A DNA stretch of 64,000 nt from Clostridiales bacterium UBA3678 (lineage in GTDB: Bacteria > Bacillota > Clostridia > TANB77 > CAG-508). Numbering within the stretch: the first letter of the stretch is position 1; each line of letters begins with the position of its first letter. The notes under the pieces were generated by a model that saw nothing but the letters and a program-made list of their open reading frames with translations, had not been told where the DNA came from and did no database searches. The stretch covers positions 1-64,000 of the forward strand of contig DFJF01000016.1 of the NCBI GenBank assembly GCA_002372935.1, written 5' to 3'. The translations under genes were made by a program, and so were the position numbers. Shown piece after piece: positions 45,592 through 54,180 of the stretch.

Positions 45592-46632
45592 CTATTTTTC
45601 TTTTAATATATTTAACCTTTTGTCTAAAAAAACATACTTGTCCATGTTATATGATAAGTTCTTTTCTATCATTTTTTGTGCAATTTTACATTCTTTTGAT
45701 ATTCTTTTTCCATTAAATAACGGATCTATATATCTTACTTTTGCACCATGCTTAACATAGTAAACATCTTCTGGTTCTTCAGTTGAAGTATGTACTTTTG
45801 TTGCATTTATTAATTCTTCAAAAACTTCACTATAGTTTGATTTCTTTATAATATCTATTACTTCACTTTCCTTTAATTCGTATAAATCTATCTTATTTAT
45901 TAGTCCATCTTCACTTACTTTTTTTAATATATCAGCAATAGCTTGCATATAAAATCTCGTTACATCATCTCGATAAGCTACTGATAATCTAGAAGTATTT
46001 TTCACAAATTGTCTTGCTATCTTTTTTGTTTTGAATCCTAATTCTATAATTCCATTTTCATTTGTTTGAACTTCTATATCATTATAAATTTCTCTAATAT
46101 CTTCGAGTGTATTTGTTTTAAATACTATTAAATCATTTGATAATGAATATTCTAATCTATCAGCAGAAAGCATTGGTGTATCATTATCGGCAATTGGATA
46201 AATATGATAGTCACAAACTTCTTCTAATTTTATGTCGTCTCTTTCAAGTAATTTCATTATGTCTTTTGAATCTTTAATTAATGTTTTCGTCAATTCTTCT
46301 GTCGATTCTTGATTCATATAGTCACCATTTAAGAAATCTATACAATGCTTAAATGCAGGTGTTGCAATATCATGAAATAAACCTGATAAAGTTTGCTTTT
46401 TATCATGTGTAAAATTCCAAATTATTAATGCTACTGCTATTGAATGATCTAATGAGCTATAATCATTATAATCAAATAATTTTGAATAAATCTTACCACA
46501 TGTAACACTTATATATTGCTGTTTTAACATTCTTTCTGTTTCAGTGTAATCATCTAGCCAATCTGGATAGTTTTGGGATAATATATTAAAATAATCTTTA
46601 ATTAACTTGCTTGTTCTTTTTATATATTTCAT
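45592..46632 (-). CDS. HD-domain phosphohydrolase
   Basis: The 346-residue product has HD-superfamily metal ligands: SLDHSIAVALIIWNFTHDKK, LSGLFHDIATPAFKHCIDFL (H...HD) and MLSADRLEYSLSNDL (D). Family members hydrolyse dNTPs or cyclic nucleotides, but the substrate is unknown. The C-terminal part (VYYVKHGAKVRYIDPLFNG) fits dGTPase-like HD proteins. An ECF-type promoter-like sequence lies at 46797-46829. The 207-base gap upstream has only a 20-odd codon remnant ending at 46714. Confidence 0.8.
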   Translation of the reverse strand: MKYIKRTSKLIKDYFNILSQNYPDWLDDYTETERMLKQQYISVTCGKIYSKLFDYNDYSSLDHSIAVALIIWNFTHDKKQTLSGLFHDIATPAFKHCIDFLNGDYMNQESTEELTKTLIKDSKDIMKLLERDDIKLEEVCDYHIYPIADNDTPMLSADRLEYSLSNDLIVFKTNTLEDIREIYNDIEVQTNENGIIELGFKTKKIARQFVKNTSRLSVAYRDDVTRFYMQAIADILKKVSEDGLINKIDLYELKESEVIDIIKKSNYSEVFEELINATKVHTSTEEPEDVYYVKHGAKVRYIDPLFNGKRISKECKIAQKMIEKNLSYNMDKYVFLDKRLNILKEK

Positions 46633-46796
46633 TTTTTCCTCTTTCTCTTATTTTTTATAAAAAAGTGTAAAATTTAAGCATATTATATATATTATATATT
46701 TGTATAAAATTTATTAACTTGCATAAACATCAGTTTCCATTATACCACATTTATTGTTTTTTACAAAGTCCATTGCCTCAAAATATTCATTTTTAT

Positions 46797-46829
46797 ATTA
46801 TAAGACAACAATTGTTTTGCAAGGTTACA
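46797..46829 (-). promoter_or_regulatory. ECF-type promoter-like sequence upstream of the HD gene
   Basis: On the minus strand, TGTAACCTT (46829 downward) is followed 18 bases later by TATA (GTCTTATAAT), the same -35 and spacing as the ECF operon promoter at 3963-3997. It may be a second target of that sigma factor. It overlaps nothing else. Confidence 0.4.
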
Positions 46830-46839
46830 CTTTAAAATA

Positions 46840-48057
46840 TTATTTTAAATACTTAATTGTAAATATTGTTCCTTTATTTTCAATTGATTCTACTGTAATA
46901 ATTCCCCCATTTTTTTCAATTATCGTTTTTGCAAAATTAAGCCCTATTCCTATACTATCTTTTGAAGAATTTTCTGTTTTATAAAATCTTTCAAAAATGT
47001 GTTTTATATCCTTTTTAGATATTCCATCACCAAAATCTTGAATTTTAATTTGTAAAAAAACGTTTGTTTTCTCAACTAAAATTATTACTTTTGAATTCTC
47101 TTTGCTATGTTCTATTGCATTTTTTACAATATTGGTTATTGCTTCGTTTTGCCATCTATAATCAGCTAAAATTTTTGCTTTTAAATCTCCTTTTGTTTCA
47201 ATAGATATTTTTTTCGCATCAGCAATAATTCCTAAGTTATTTTTTACATTCCTTAATAAATCTTCAATAACAAATTCTTTGTTATTTAATTTTACTGTAC
47301 CACTATCAAATTTTGCTATATTTAACAAAGTAATAACTAATCTTGAAATTAATTCTACTTGATTACTTATTGATTTTATAAAATCATTTTTTGTTTTTTC
47401 ATCCATGTTTGGATTATCTTCAATATTATCAAGCATTATTCTAATTGATGTAAGTGGTGCTTTTATTTGGTGAGATATATCTTCAAGCGATTTTTCTAAA
47501 TTTTTACTCTTAATGTTACTATTTTCGGCTGATTCTTTGAGTAAGATCGTTATTTTATATAATTCATTTTCTAGTTTTGATAATTCATCTTCACTATTTT
47601 CATTTATTTTTAATTCATAGTTTTTATTATTACTTATATCATCAATATATTTATTAATCTTTTTGATTTTTTTATTTTGCTTTTCATAATAATTATTTAT
47701 GTATACAATAATTACAAAAAACATAAAACTTGTAATTACAATAAATAATATTAAGTTTTGTTCATTGTATTTTTTTAGTGTTTTACTATAAATTTCATTT
47801 TCTTCAAATCCATATCTTTTCAAGATCCCATTGTTTTCATTAATTGAATTTGTATTACTATTTTTCAATATATCAACAATTTCCTCTTCACTAGTTTCTT
47901 TGTAATTATCTTTTATTATTTCTATTGTTTTTTCTATTTGCATATTTATTTCTTCTTTTATGCTCTTTTGCATTTGATAATACACATATATATAAACAAC
48001 TATGAATATTAAAAAAATAACAATTACAGGTAACCAAATTTTTTTAAATTTATTCAA
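46840..48057 (-). CDS. Sensor histidine kinase
   Basis: The 405-residue product has two membrane helices (about 8-28 and 103-123) with a ~75-residue outside sensor. The H-box is LEDISHQIKAPLTSIRI (His at about 196), with ENEAITNIVKNAIEH-type N-box, DFGDGISKKDIKHIFERFYK (G1/F) and GIGLNFAKTIIEKNGGIITV (G2). It overlaps the response-regulator gene by 8 bases. It belongs to the four-gene ABC/two-component cluster and probably senses an antimicrobial or envelope signal. Confidence 0.93.
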   Translation of the reverse strand: MNKFKKIWLPVIVIFLIFIVVYIYVYYQMQKSIKEEINMQIEKTIEIIKDNYKETSEEEIVDILKNSNTNSINENNGILKRYGFEENEIYSKTLKKYNEQNLILFIVITSFMFFVIIVYINNYYEKQNKKIKKINKYIDDISNNKNYELKINENSEDELSKLENELYKITILLKESAENSNIKSKNLEKSLEDISHQIKAPLTSIRIMLDNIEDNPNMDEKTKNDFIKSISNQVELISRLVITLLNIAKFDSGTVKLNNKEFVIEDLLRNVKNNLGIIADAKKISIETKGDLKAKILADYRWQNEAITNIVKNAIEHSKENSKVIILVEKTNVFLQIKIQDFGDGISKKDIKHIFERFYKTENSSKDSIGIGLNFAKTIIEKNGGIITVESIENKGTIFTIKYLK

Positions 48058-48727
48058 CTCTATATCCTATTCCTTTCACTGTTTTTATTATATAATTTTC
48101 ATTTGTTTTTTCTCTTATCCTTTTTATATAAACTGTTAAAGTATTATCATTTACTATATTGCCAGCTAAATCCCAAATTTGCTCTAATATTTTTTCTCTC
48201 GGAACAATTTTCCCTTTATTTTGAAAAAGATATGCCAAAATTTTGAATTCAAGTGGAGTTAAAAATATTTCCTTTTCTGTTTTATCATCATTTATTTTAT
48301 AAACTCTATCATTTTCAAGATCAATTTTTATATCACCACTTATTATTTCCTTTTGACTTTTATTGTATCTTCTAAGAACATTATTAATTCTTGAAATTAA
48401 TACTTTATTTCTAAATGGTTTTGTAATATAATCTTCTGCTCCTAAATTAAATCCTTTTACAATATCATTTTCATCATCTAGAGCTGTTAAAAATATGATT
48501 GGTAAATCATTAAAATCTGACTTTATACTTTTGCAAATATCAAAGCCATTGCCATCAGGAAGTGAGATATCTAATATTATAAGATCATATTTATTGTTAT
48601 AAATTTTTTCTTCAATCTCACTTACTTTTTTTACAAATTCAAAGTCAAAATTTTCTTGCTCAAGTGTATATTTTAATCCTTTTATTATCATTTCATTATC
48701 TTCAATGACTAAAATTTTATTTTTCAT
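48050..48727 (-). CDS. OmpR-family response regulator
   Basis: The 225-residue product has a receiver domain with acidic pocket ILVIEDNEMI, phospho-acceptor Asp in DLIILDISLPDGNGFDI, Thr/Lys in PIIFLTALDD and DYITKPFRN, and a winged-helix C-terminus (LTPLEFKILAYLFQNKGKIV; TLTVYIKRIREKTNENYIIK; GIGYRVE). It is coupled to the histidine kinase and probably controls the ABC genes just upstream. Confidence 0.94.
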   Translation of the reverse strand: MKNKILVIEDNEMIIKGLKYTLEQENFDFEFVKKVSEIEEKIYNNKYDLIILDISLPDGNGFDICKSIKSDFNDLPIIFLTALDDENDIVKGFNLGAEDYITKPFRNKVLISRINNVLRRYNKSQKEIISGDIKIDLENDRVYKINDDKTEKEIFLTPLEFKILAYLFQNKGKIVPREKILEQIWDLAGNIVNDNTLTVYIKRIREKTNENYIIKTVKGIGYRVE

Positions 48728-48774
48728 AATACTCCTAAATCCTATAAACTTTATTCATTATAACATATTTTGCA

Positions 48775-48820
48775 AAATGTTACTAGCAAATAGCATATAA
48801 ACTATTAACTAGTAACATTT
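48775..48820. promoter_or_regulatory. 12-bp inverted repeat between the permease and response-regulator genes
   Basis: AAATGTTACTAG (48775-48786) and CTAGTAACATTT (48809-48820) are perfect reverse complements around 22 A+T-rich bases. The repeat lies in the 104-base gap of the four-gene cluster. It may be an operator for the response regulator or a weak terminator; no clear T-run is present. Confidence 0.45.
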
Positions 48821-48831
48821 AGATGTAATTG

Positions 48832-51492
48832 TTAAATGTTCTCTTTTCTGATTGTTTCTACAATATTTTGTTCATTAATTTTTCTAATTGAATATTTCAT
48901 AATAATTTGAATCATCAAGAAAATAAATACAATGCAAATTATTATTGCCTTATATGGAACAATAAATCCAAAGTCCAATTCATTAGATAATACTTTATAA
49001 ATCAAATATGAAATTATCAATCCTAGTGGAATTCCAATGATTAAAGATTTTGTGCAATACATTACGCTTTCAAGCCTGATCATTTTATTAAATTCCTTGT
49101 TTGTCATTCCTATTGATCTTAATACTGCAAATTCTTTTGCCCTTAATAACATATTTGTTGTAATTGTATTAAAAATGTTTGTTATTCCTATTAAAGTAAT
49201 TACGATTATAAATCCATATAAAAATATTGAAATAACAATTATCATATTCTTCGTATTTTGAGATTCTTTTTCAATATTTGACACATCTACTTTATTTGAT
49301 ATTTCAGGATTAGATATTATTTCATTTTCTAGTGCATAACTATTATTTGATTTAATAAATAAACAAAAATTGCTTGTGCTTTTTACTTGATTTATTAGTG
49401 GATTGTTTTCTGATACAAAAATATTGAACATTCCATAAGTTCCTTCAAAGCCTCTTGGATTTTCATCACTTGAAATTATTTTATTGATTTTTATTTTTAC
49501 ATCATTATTTGATTGTTTATCTATTTCTTCATTTGCATTTATTGTTTCGCCTTCTTTTATGTTAGTTATTCTATAAAATTTTTTATCATCATAATTATAA
49601 TTTACATCAAATAAAATTGCAACATTATCTATATTATCATAAGATATTTTTAGTTTATCAGCATAATTTTTAAAATAATCTTCATTTGCAAAATTAACTG
49701 TAATGACAGCATCTCCTGTATCTCTATTTTCTTTGCTTGTATATTCTTTCAAGTCAATATCTAAATACGCTGTTTTATAATAAGAATATTCTTTTACATA
49801 TTCACTTTGAATTATTTGCTTATAAGTCTCTTCATTATCATTACTTGTCCCTTTAATTGCAACTTTAACATTATAATCAAGGTTTTTATATTCCAAATTC
49901 ATTGTTTTAAATCCATAATTTATGAATGTTGATAAAGAAATAAATGTTGTTATACTTATGACTAATGATACAATTGTAGTTCTATATTTTTTCTTGCTTC
50001 TTTTTAAGTTTTTGTTTGCTATAACTCCACCAATTCCAAATAATTTTTTGGTAATTTTAGATGTTCTAATTTTTTTATTATTAATTTTTACATCATTTAA
50101 TTCTCTTATTGCATCAATAGGCGAAATTTTTGATGCTTTTTTTGCAGGTATTACACTTGAAAAATAAATTGTAATTGTACTACAAACAATTGTTATAATA
50201 ATTGCCAATGGTGAAATATAATATCGTAAATAAGTTCCTATTTTCTGTAATTCGCCTTTTAATAAATAATTAACAACTTTAATTAATATTTCGCCTGCAA
50301 AAACTCCTAAGAAAATTCCAAGAGTTATACCAATAACTCCAATAATATATCCTTCAAGAAGAACGCTCTTTTTTATTTGCTTTGAAGTTGCACCAATGCT
50401 TGATAAAATTCCATATTGTTTTGTTTTTTCAGTTACAGAAATTACGAAACTATTTCTTATCAAAAAAACAGAACTTACAATTATTATAATTATCAATATA
50501 GCAACAAGTGTATATAAAATATTTAATCTTTCATCAGATAATGCCCCATTTGCCATTAATAGATCATTATTAATAATTGAATAAACATTTCTTCCAGTAT
50601 CTTTTTTTATTGTATTAAGAATATCTTTATCAAAATTGTAATAATTTTTTGCTTTTTTAACTTTTATGTAAACATTTAAATCACTATTATTTAATTCATC
50701 TTTGTTTAATTTTGTTATGCATGTATACCCAGGTGCTGAAAATGGTTCAAAAATGCTATCAACTCTTCTTACTATTCCAACAATTTTATAAGTTTTTGAA
50801 TTTGTATCTTTTATTTTTTCCTTATTAACTATTTTCCCATTTTCATCAAATTCTTCTTTAACATAATTCTCATCAAACTCATCTGTATCGTAACTTTTTG
50901 AAATTATATTTTCACTTTCAGGTGAAAAGAATCTTGTTTCTGCTATATAGTTATTTAAAGAATAAACTTGAGATAATTCTTTATTTTTTAAATAACGTTT
51001 TCCAATATCTAATGTTATTGTATCTCCAACATTTAGTTTAGTCTTTAGATTTGCTAAAAAAGATTCTTCAACAATAATTTCATTTTCATTTTGAGGAAAA
51101 TTTCCTTGTTTTAAAATTAATCCTGTATTATTTAATGCCTCATCATCTAATGCAATAACATATTCATAAGGCTTATAGTCATTTTCAGTTTTTATTGTGT
51201 TTGAATACCCTAGTGTTTTTGAATAAAAAATGTCAGTAACTTGATTATTACTTCTTAAATATTTAATTTCACTTTTTGGAACATTATTATAACAAGCATA
51301 ATAATTTCCTGATGTTTTTTCAATTATTGTTCTATAACTCAAAACAAAGCTTGAAAGCATTCCAGCGACTGCACAAATTAAAGCAGCAGAAAGCATAACT
51401 CCAATAATTGTAACAATTGTTCTTCTTTTATTTTTTTTAATATTTTCAATTGTAATTTTATTTATAATACTCATCTCTTCCCCCTCCATCAC
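48832..51492 (-). CDS. FtsX-type ABC transporter permease
   Basis: The 886-residue product has a membrane helix near residue 30 and an outside domain. A first FtsX block of three helices (about 320-450; KQYGILSSIGATSKQIKKSV) is followed by a second helix (about 510), a second outside domain and a second FtsX block (about 755-870; KEFAVLRSIGMTNKEFNKMI). This is the two-FtsX SalY/MacB-like architecture used for peptide export or resistance. It overlaps the ATPase gene by 35 bases. Confidence 0.92.
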   Translation of the reverse strand: MMEGEEMSIINKITIENIKKNKRRTIVTIIGVMLSAALICAVAGMLSSFVLSYRTIIEKTSGNYYACYNNVPKSEIKYLRSNNQVTDIFYSKTLGYSNTIKTENDYKPYEYVIALDDEALNNTGLILKQGNFPQNENEIIVEESFLANLKTKLNVGDTITLDIGKRYLKNKELSQVYSLNNYIAETRFFSPESENIISKSYDTDEFDENYVKEEFDENGKIVNKEKIKDTNSKTYKIVGIVRRVDSIFEPFSAPGYTCITKLNKDELNNSDLNVYIKVKKAKNYYNFDKDILNTIKKDTGRNVYSIINNDLLMANGALSDERLNILYTLVAILIIIIIVSSVFLIRNSFVISVTEKTKQYGILSSIGATSKQIKKSVLLEGYIIGVIGITLGIFLGVFAGEILIKVVNYLLKGELQKIGTYLRYYISPLAIIITIVCSTITIYFSSVIPAKKASKISPIDAIRELNDVKINNKKIRTSKITKKLFGIGGVIANKNLKRSKKKYRTTIVSLVISITTFISLSTFINYGFKTMNLEYKNLDYNVKVAIKGTSNDNEETYKQIIQSEYVKEYSYYKTAYLDIDLKEYTSKENRDTGDAVITVNFANEDYFKNYADKLKISYDNIDNVAILFDVNYNYDDKKFYRITNIKEGETINANEEIDKQSNNDVKIKINKIISSDENPRGFEGTYGMFNIFVSENNPLINQVKSTSNFCLFIKSNNSYALENEIISNPEISNKVDVSNIEKESQNTKNMIIVISIFLYGFIIVITLIGITNIFNTITTNMLLRAKEFAVLRSIGMTNKEFNKMIRLESVMYCTKSLIIGIPLGLIISYLIYKVLSNELDFGFIVPYKAIIICIVFIFLMIQIIMKYSIRKINEQNIVETIRKENI

Positions 51493-52153
51493 TAATTATT
51501 TTTCCATCTTCAATAGTGATTACTCTATCAGCTTGTTTTGCAATTTCTAAATCGTGAGTAATTATAATTACAGTTTGGTTATATTTTTTATTTGACATTT
51601 TAAGTAATGAAACAATTTCATCACTAGATTTTGAATCAAGATTTCCTGTTGGTTCATCTGCTAAAACTATTGCTGGATTATTAATTAATGCTCTTCCAAT
51701 TGAGACTCTTTGTTGTTGTCCTCCTGATAACTCATTTGGCAAATGATTGATTCTGTTTTGCAATCCCAAGGTTTTAATTAAATCATTTAATCTTTCCTCA
51801 TTAACTTCTTTGCCATCTAAATCAATTGGTAGAGTAATATTCTCCTTTACATTTAGTATAGGAATTAGATTATAAAATTGATAAATAATGCCAACTTGTC
51901 TTCTTCTAAAAATTGCAAGTTTATCATTATTCATTGAATAAATATCAGCTCCATCAATGAAAACCTTACCTGATGTTGGTCTATCAACTCCACCAATTAA
52001 ATGAAGCAATGTTGATTTTCCGCTTCCACTTGCACCAACAATTGCAACAAATTCACCTTTTTGCACTGAAAATGAAATATTATCAATCGCTTTTACTTCA
52101 TTCTCGCCTTTTCCATAAGTCTTACATAAATTTTCAACTTTTAAAATTTCCAT
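51458..52153 (-). CDS. ABC transporter ATP-binding protein
   Basis: The 231-residue product has Walker A GASGSGKSTLLHLIGG, Q-loop IYQFYNLIPILNV, signature ELSGGQQQRVSIGRALI, Walker B AIVLADEPTGNLDSKS and H-loop VIIITHDLEIAK. It belongs to the LolD/MacB/SalX family that pairs with FtsX-type permeases. It is the first gene of the ABC/two-component cluster. Confidence 0.95.
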   Translation of the reverse strand: MEILKVENLCKTYGKGENEVKAIDNISFSVQKGEFVAIVGASGSGKSTLLHLIGGVDRPTSGKVFIDGADIYSMNNDKLAIFRRRQVGIIYQFYNLIPILNVKENITLPIDLDGKEVNEERLNDLIKTLGLQNRINHLPNELSGGQQQRVSIGRALINNPAIVLADEPTGNLDSKSSDEIVSLLKMSNKKYNQTVIIITHDLEIAKQADRVITIEDGKIISDGGGRDEYYK

Positions 52154-52253
52154 AATTTATAATTTTCCTTTCTAGTATTTTTTCATCTCTATTATATAAA
52201 ATTAAAGTGACAATTAAATGACTTTTACCAAACCTTGTATTTTTTCAAAATCG

Positions 52254-52294
52254 AATTTCAGGCAAAATACTAACACAGTATTTTGCCTGAAATT
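52254..52294. terminator. 18-bp perfect hairpin upstream of the ABC cluster
   Basis: AATTTCAGGCAAAATACT (52254-52271) and AGTATTTTGCCTGAAATT (52277-52294) are exact reverse complements around AACAC. It probably ends transcription from the tRNA side or insulates the ABC operon. Without a T-run, a role as an operator or element scar is also possible. From 52154 to 52555 I see only this hairpin and the integrase scrap. Confidence 0.55.
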
Positions 52295-52312
52295 GATTAA
52301 ATTCTATCTATT

Positions 52313-52387
52313 TTAAAAGAGAAAAAGTTAAGACATATTCGTTTTCATGATTTAAGACATTCATGTGCAAATACCTTTTACTTTTAA
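52313..52387 (+). pseudogene. Tyrosine recombinase C-terminal scrap
   Basis: The plus strand encodes LRHIRFHDLRHSCANTFYF and then stops. HDLRHSCA is the box II (HxLRHxxA) signature of phage-type tyrosine integrases. Nothing else of the gene is recognisable nearby. Its position 170 bases from the 3' end of a tRNA-Gln gene suggests a lost element that had integrated there. Confidence 0.75.
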
Positions 52388-52555
52388 TTTTTGCCTATTT
52401 TCTTAAGATAAAATTAAACAAGAACTAAAAAATCGTTGTTATCGTGATTATGTCTTATTTTATACAGGTATAAACATATAAAAAATTATCCTTATCAAAT
52501 TTCTTTGAACCCTCGTTAATCAAGCAAGAAATTTTGATAAGAATAATTCATATAT

Positions 52556-52630
52556 TGGTTGGGCTGGCTAGATTCGAACTAGCGCATGCATGAGTCAAAG
52601 TCATGTGCCTTACCACTTGGCTACAGCCCA
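52556..52630 (-). tRNA. tRNA-Gln (anticodon UUG)
   Basis: Acceptor stem TGGGCTG/CAGCCCA, anticodon stem CATGA/TCATG with loop CTTTGAC (anticodon TTG), T-arm GCTAG-TTCGAAT-CTAGC and an encoded CCA end. It reads CAA. Confidence 0.95.
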
Positions 52631-52641
52631 ATGTTTATTTA

Positions 52642-52719
52642 TGGGGTGGAAGATGGGACTCGAACCCACGGTCTCCAGTGCCACAAACTGGCGCGTTAAC
52701 CAGCTACGCTACATCCACC
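52642..52719 (-). tRNA. tRNA-His (anticodon GUG)
   Basis: An encoded G at -1 pairs with C73 (GGTGGATG / CTTCCACC), the hallmark of tRNA-His. The anticodon loop TTGTGGC has anticodon GTG, and CCA is encoded. It is transcribed with the neighbouring tRNA-Gln. Confidence 0.95.
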
Positions 52720-52800
52720 ATTTTCAATACATCAACTATTGTACAACAAAATGGTGGTGTTTGTCAACTGTTTTTTTATTTTTTCTGTTTTTTTAGCAAT

Positions 52801-53955
52801 TTATTTTATTTCTGTATACAATATTCCAGATTGTAGTTTAATACCCTTTGCTTCTGCCATTTCTGATATAGTTACCAATTGGTATCCTTTTTTTATCAAC
52901 TCTGGAACTATAGTCTTTACTGCTTCTGCTGTTGACTTGTAAATTGAATGCATCAAAACTATTTTTCCATCATAATTTGAATATTTTCTTACTTCTTTTA
53001 TAACGCTTTCTGCATTTTTAGATTCCCAATCTAATGTATCTATATCCCAACCAATTAATGCATAATTATTTAAATATGATTTTACTAAAAAGTTTGCATT
53101 TCCATATGGTGGTCTAATTAATTTTGAAGTATGTCCTAAAATTTTTTGCATTTGCTCATCAGTTTTTTCTTGTTCTTCTAAAACTTCATTTTCGCTTAAT
53201 GTATTTAAGTTTTTATGAGAATATGTATGTGACGCTACTTCACATCCAATTTTCTCTTCTCTTTTTACTATTTTAGAATTATTCTCCATCAAACTTCCTA
53301 AGTCAAAAAATGTAGCTCTTGCATTATATTTTTCTAACGTATCTAATATAATAGGTGTTGATACAGGATTTGGTCCATCATCAAATGTAAGTGCAACCAT
53401 TGGTTTATTTTTATCTAATTTTCTTGGATTTATTATTTCTGTATCAATTTCGTTATGTTCTGCTTCTTCTGGTTTTTCTGTAGTTAAATATTTACTATAT
53501 ATAAATCCTTCTTTATTATTATATTTAACTTTGCACCAACCATTATCTTGAGATTTTATTAATGTGGCAGACTCCTCTGCATTTATTTTTCCAATTACTG
53601 CACTTTTTTCAGAATCCTCTTTTCTTATATTGATTTTTGTAATTGCATAAACTAATGTGCCTTTTTGTGCATTTGAAACATCATAATTTTCAGAATTATG
53701 ATTATTATTACTATCATTGCTATCATTAATAGTATTATCTTCATTATTATCGGCATTATTATTTTCTGCATTACTTGCCTCGTTACCATTCATTTCATAA
53801 TTTGTTTCATTTTCTGCTACACTAGTAGATGTTTGCACAGTCTTTTTATATTTTATAATATATATAAGAGCCACAATTGCTATTATAATTGCTACTAGTA
53901 TTATTACATTGGTTTTATTTATTGTTTGTTTTTCTGATTCCATTTTTATCTCCAT
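52801..53955 (-). CDS. Polysaccharide deacetylase with SH3b domain
   Basis: The 384-residue product has a membrane anchor (about 17-35) and an Asn/Asp-rich linker. An SH3b-like domain (about 97-155; YAITKINIRKEDSEKSAVIG) precedes a NodB deacetylase domain: VALTFDDGPNPVSTPIILD (motif 1), EVASHTYSHKNLN (HxxxH), LIRPPYGNANFLV (motif 3), IDTLDWES (motif 4) and KIVLMHSIYKST (motif 5). It de-N-acetylates peptidoglycan or another wall glycan outside the cell. Confidence 0.93.
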   Translation of the reverse strand: MEIKMESEKQTINKTNVIILVAIIIAIVALIYIIKYKKTVQTSTSVAENETNYEMNGNEASNAENNNADNNEDNTINDSNDSNNNHNSENYDVSNAQKGTLVYAITKINIRKEDSEKSAVIGKINAEESATLIKSQDNGWCKVKYNNKEGFIYSKYLTTEKPEEAEHNEIDTEIINPRKLDKNKPMVALTFDDGPNPVSTPIILDTLEKYNARATFFDLGSLMENNSKIVKREEKIGCEVASHTYSHKNLNTLSENEVLEEQEKTDEQMQKILGHTSKLIRPPYGNANFLVKSYLNNYALIGWDIDTLDWESKNAESVIKEVRKYSNYDGKIVLMHSIYKSTAEAVKTIVPELIKKGYQLVTISEMAEAKGIKLQSGILYTEIK

Positions 53956-54013
53956 TTTTTAACTTCTATTGAAATAATTGATAAAAGATTTAAACTTTAA
54001 TATATTAAAATTT

Positions 54014-54088
54014 TGGTTGGGGTGGTAAGATTCGAACTTACGCATTGATGGGTCAGAGCCACCTGCCTTACCGCTTGGCGACACCCCA
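54014..54088 (-). tRNA. tRNA-Gln (anticodon CUG)
   Basis: Acceptor TGGGGTG/CACCCCA, anticodon stem GGTGG/CCATC with loop CTCTGAC (anticodon CTG), T-arm around TTCGAAT, CCA encoded. It reads CAG and is separate from the UUG isoacceptor 1.4 kb away. Confidence 0.93.
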
Positions 54089-54180
54089 ATATTTCTTAAC
54101 CACTCCTATTATACAAAAAAAATTGATTAATTTCAAGTCTTTTTCGATTTTATTTCATATAAATTATAGCATTCTATTTT

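Noticed and set aside
46711..46796. A short ORF upstream of the HD gene (ending NNKCGIMETDVYAS).
   Set aside because: It has under 30 codons, no ribosome site and no recognisable family; at most it is a remnant.
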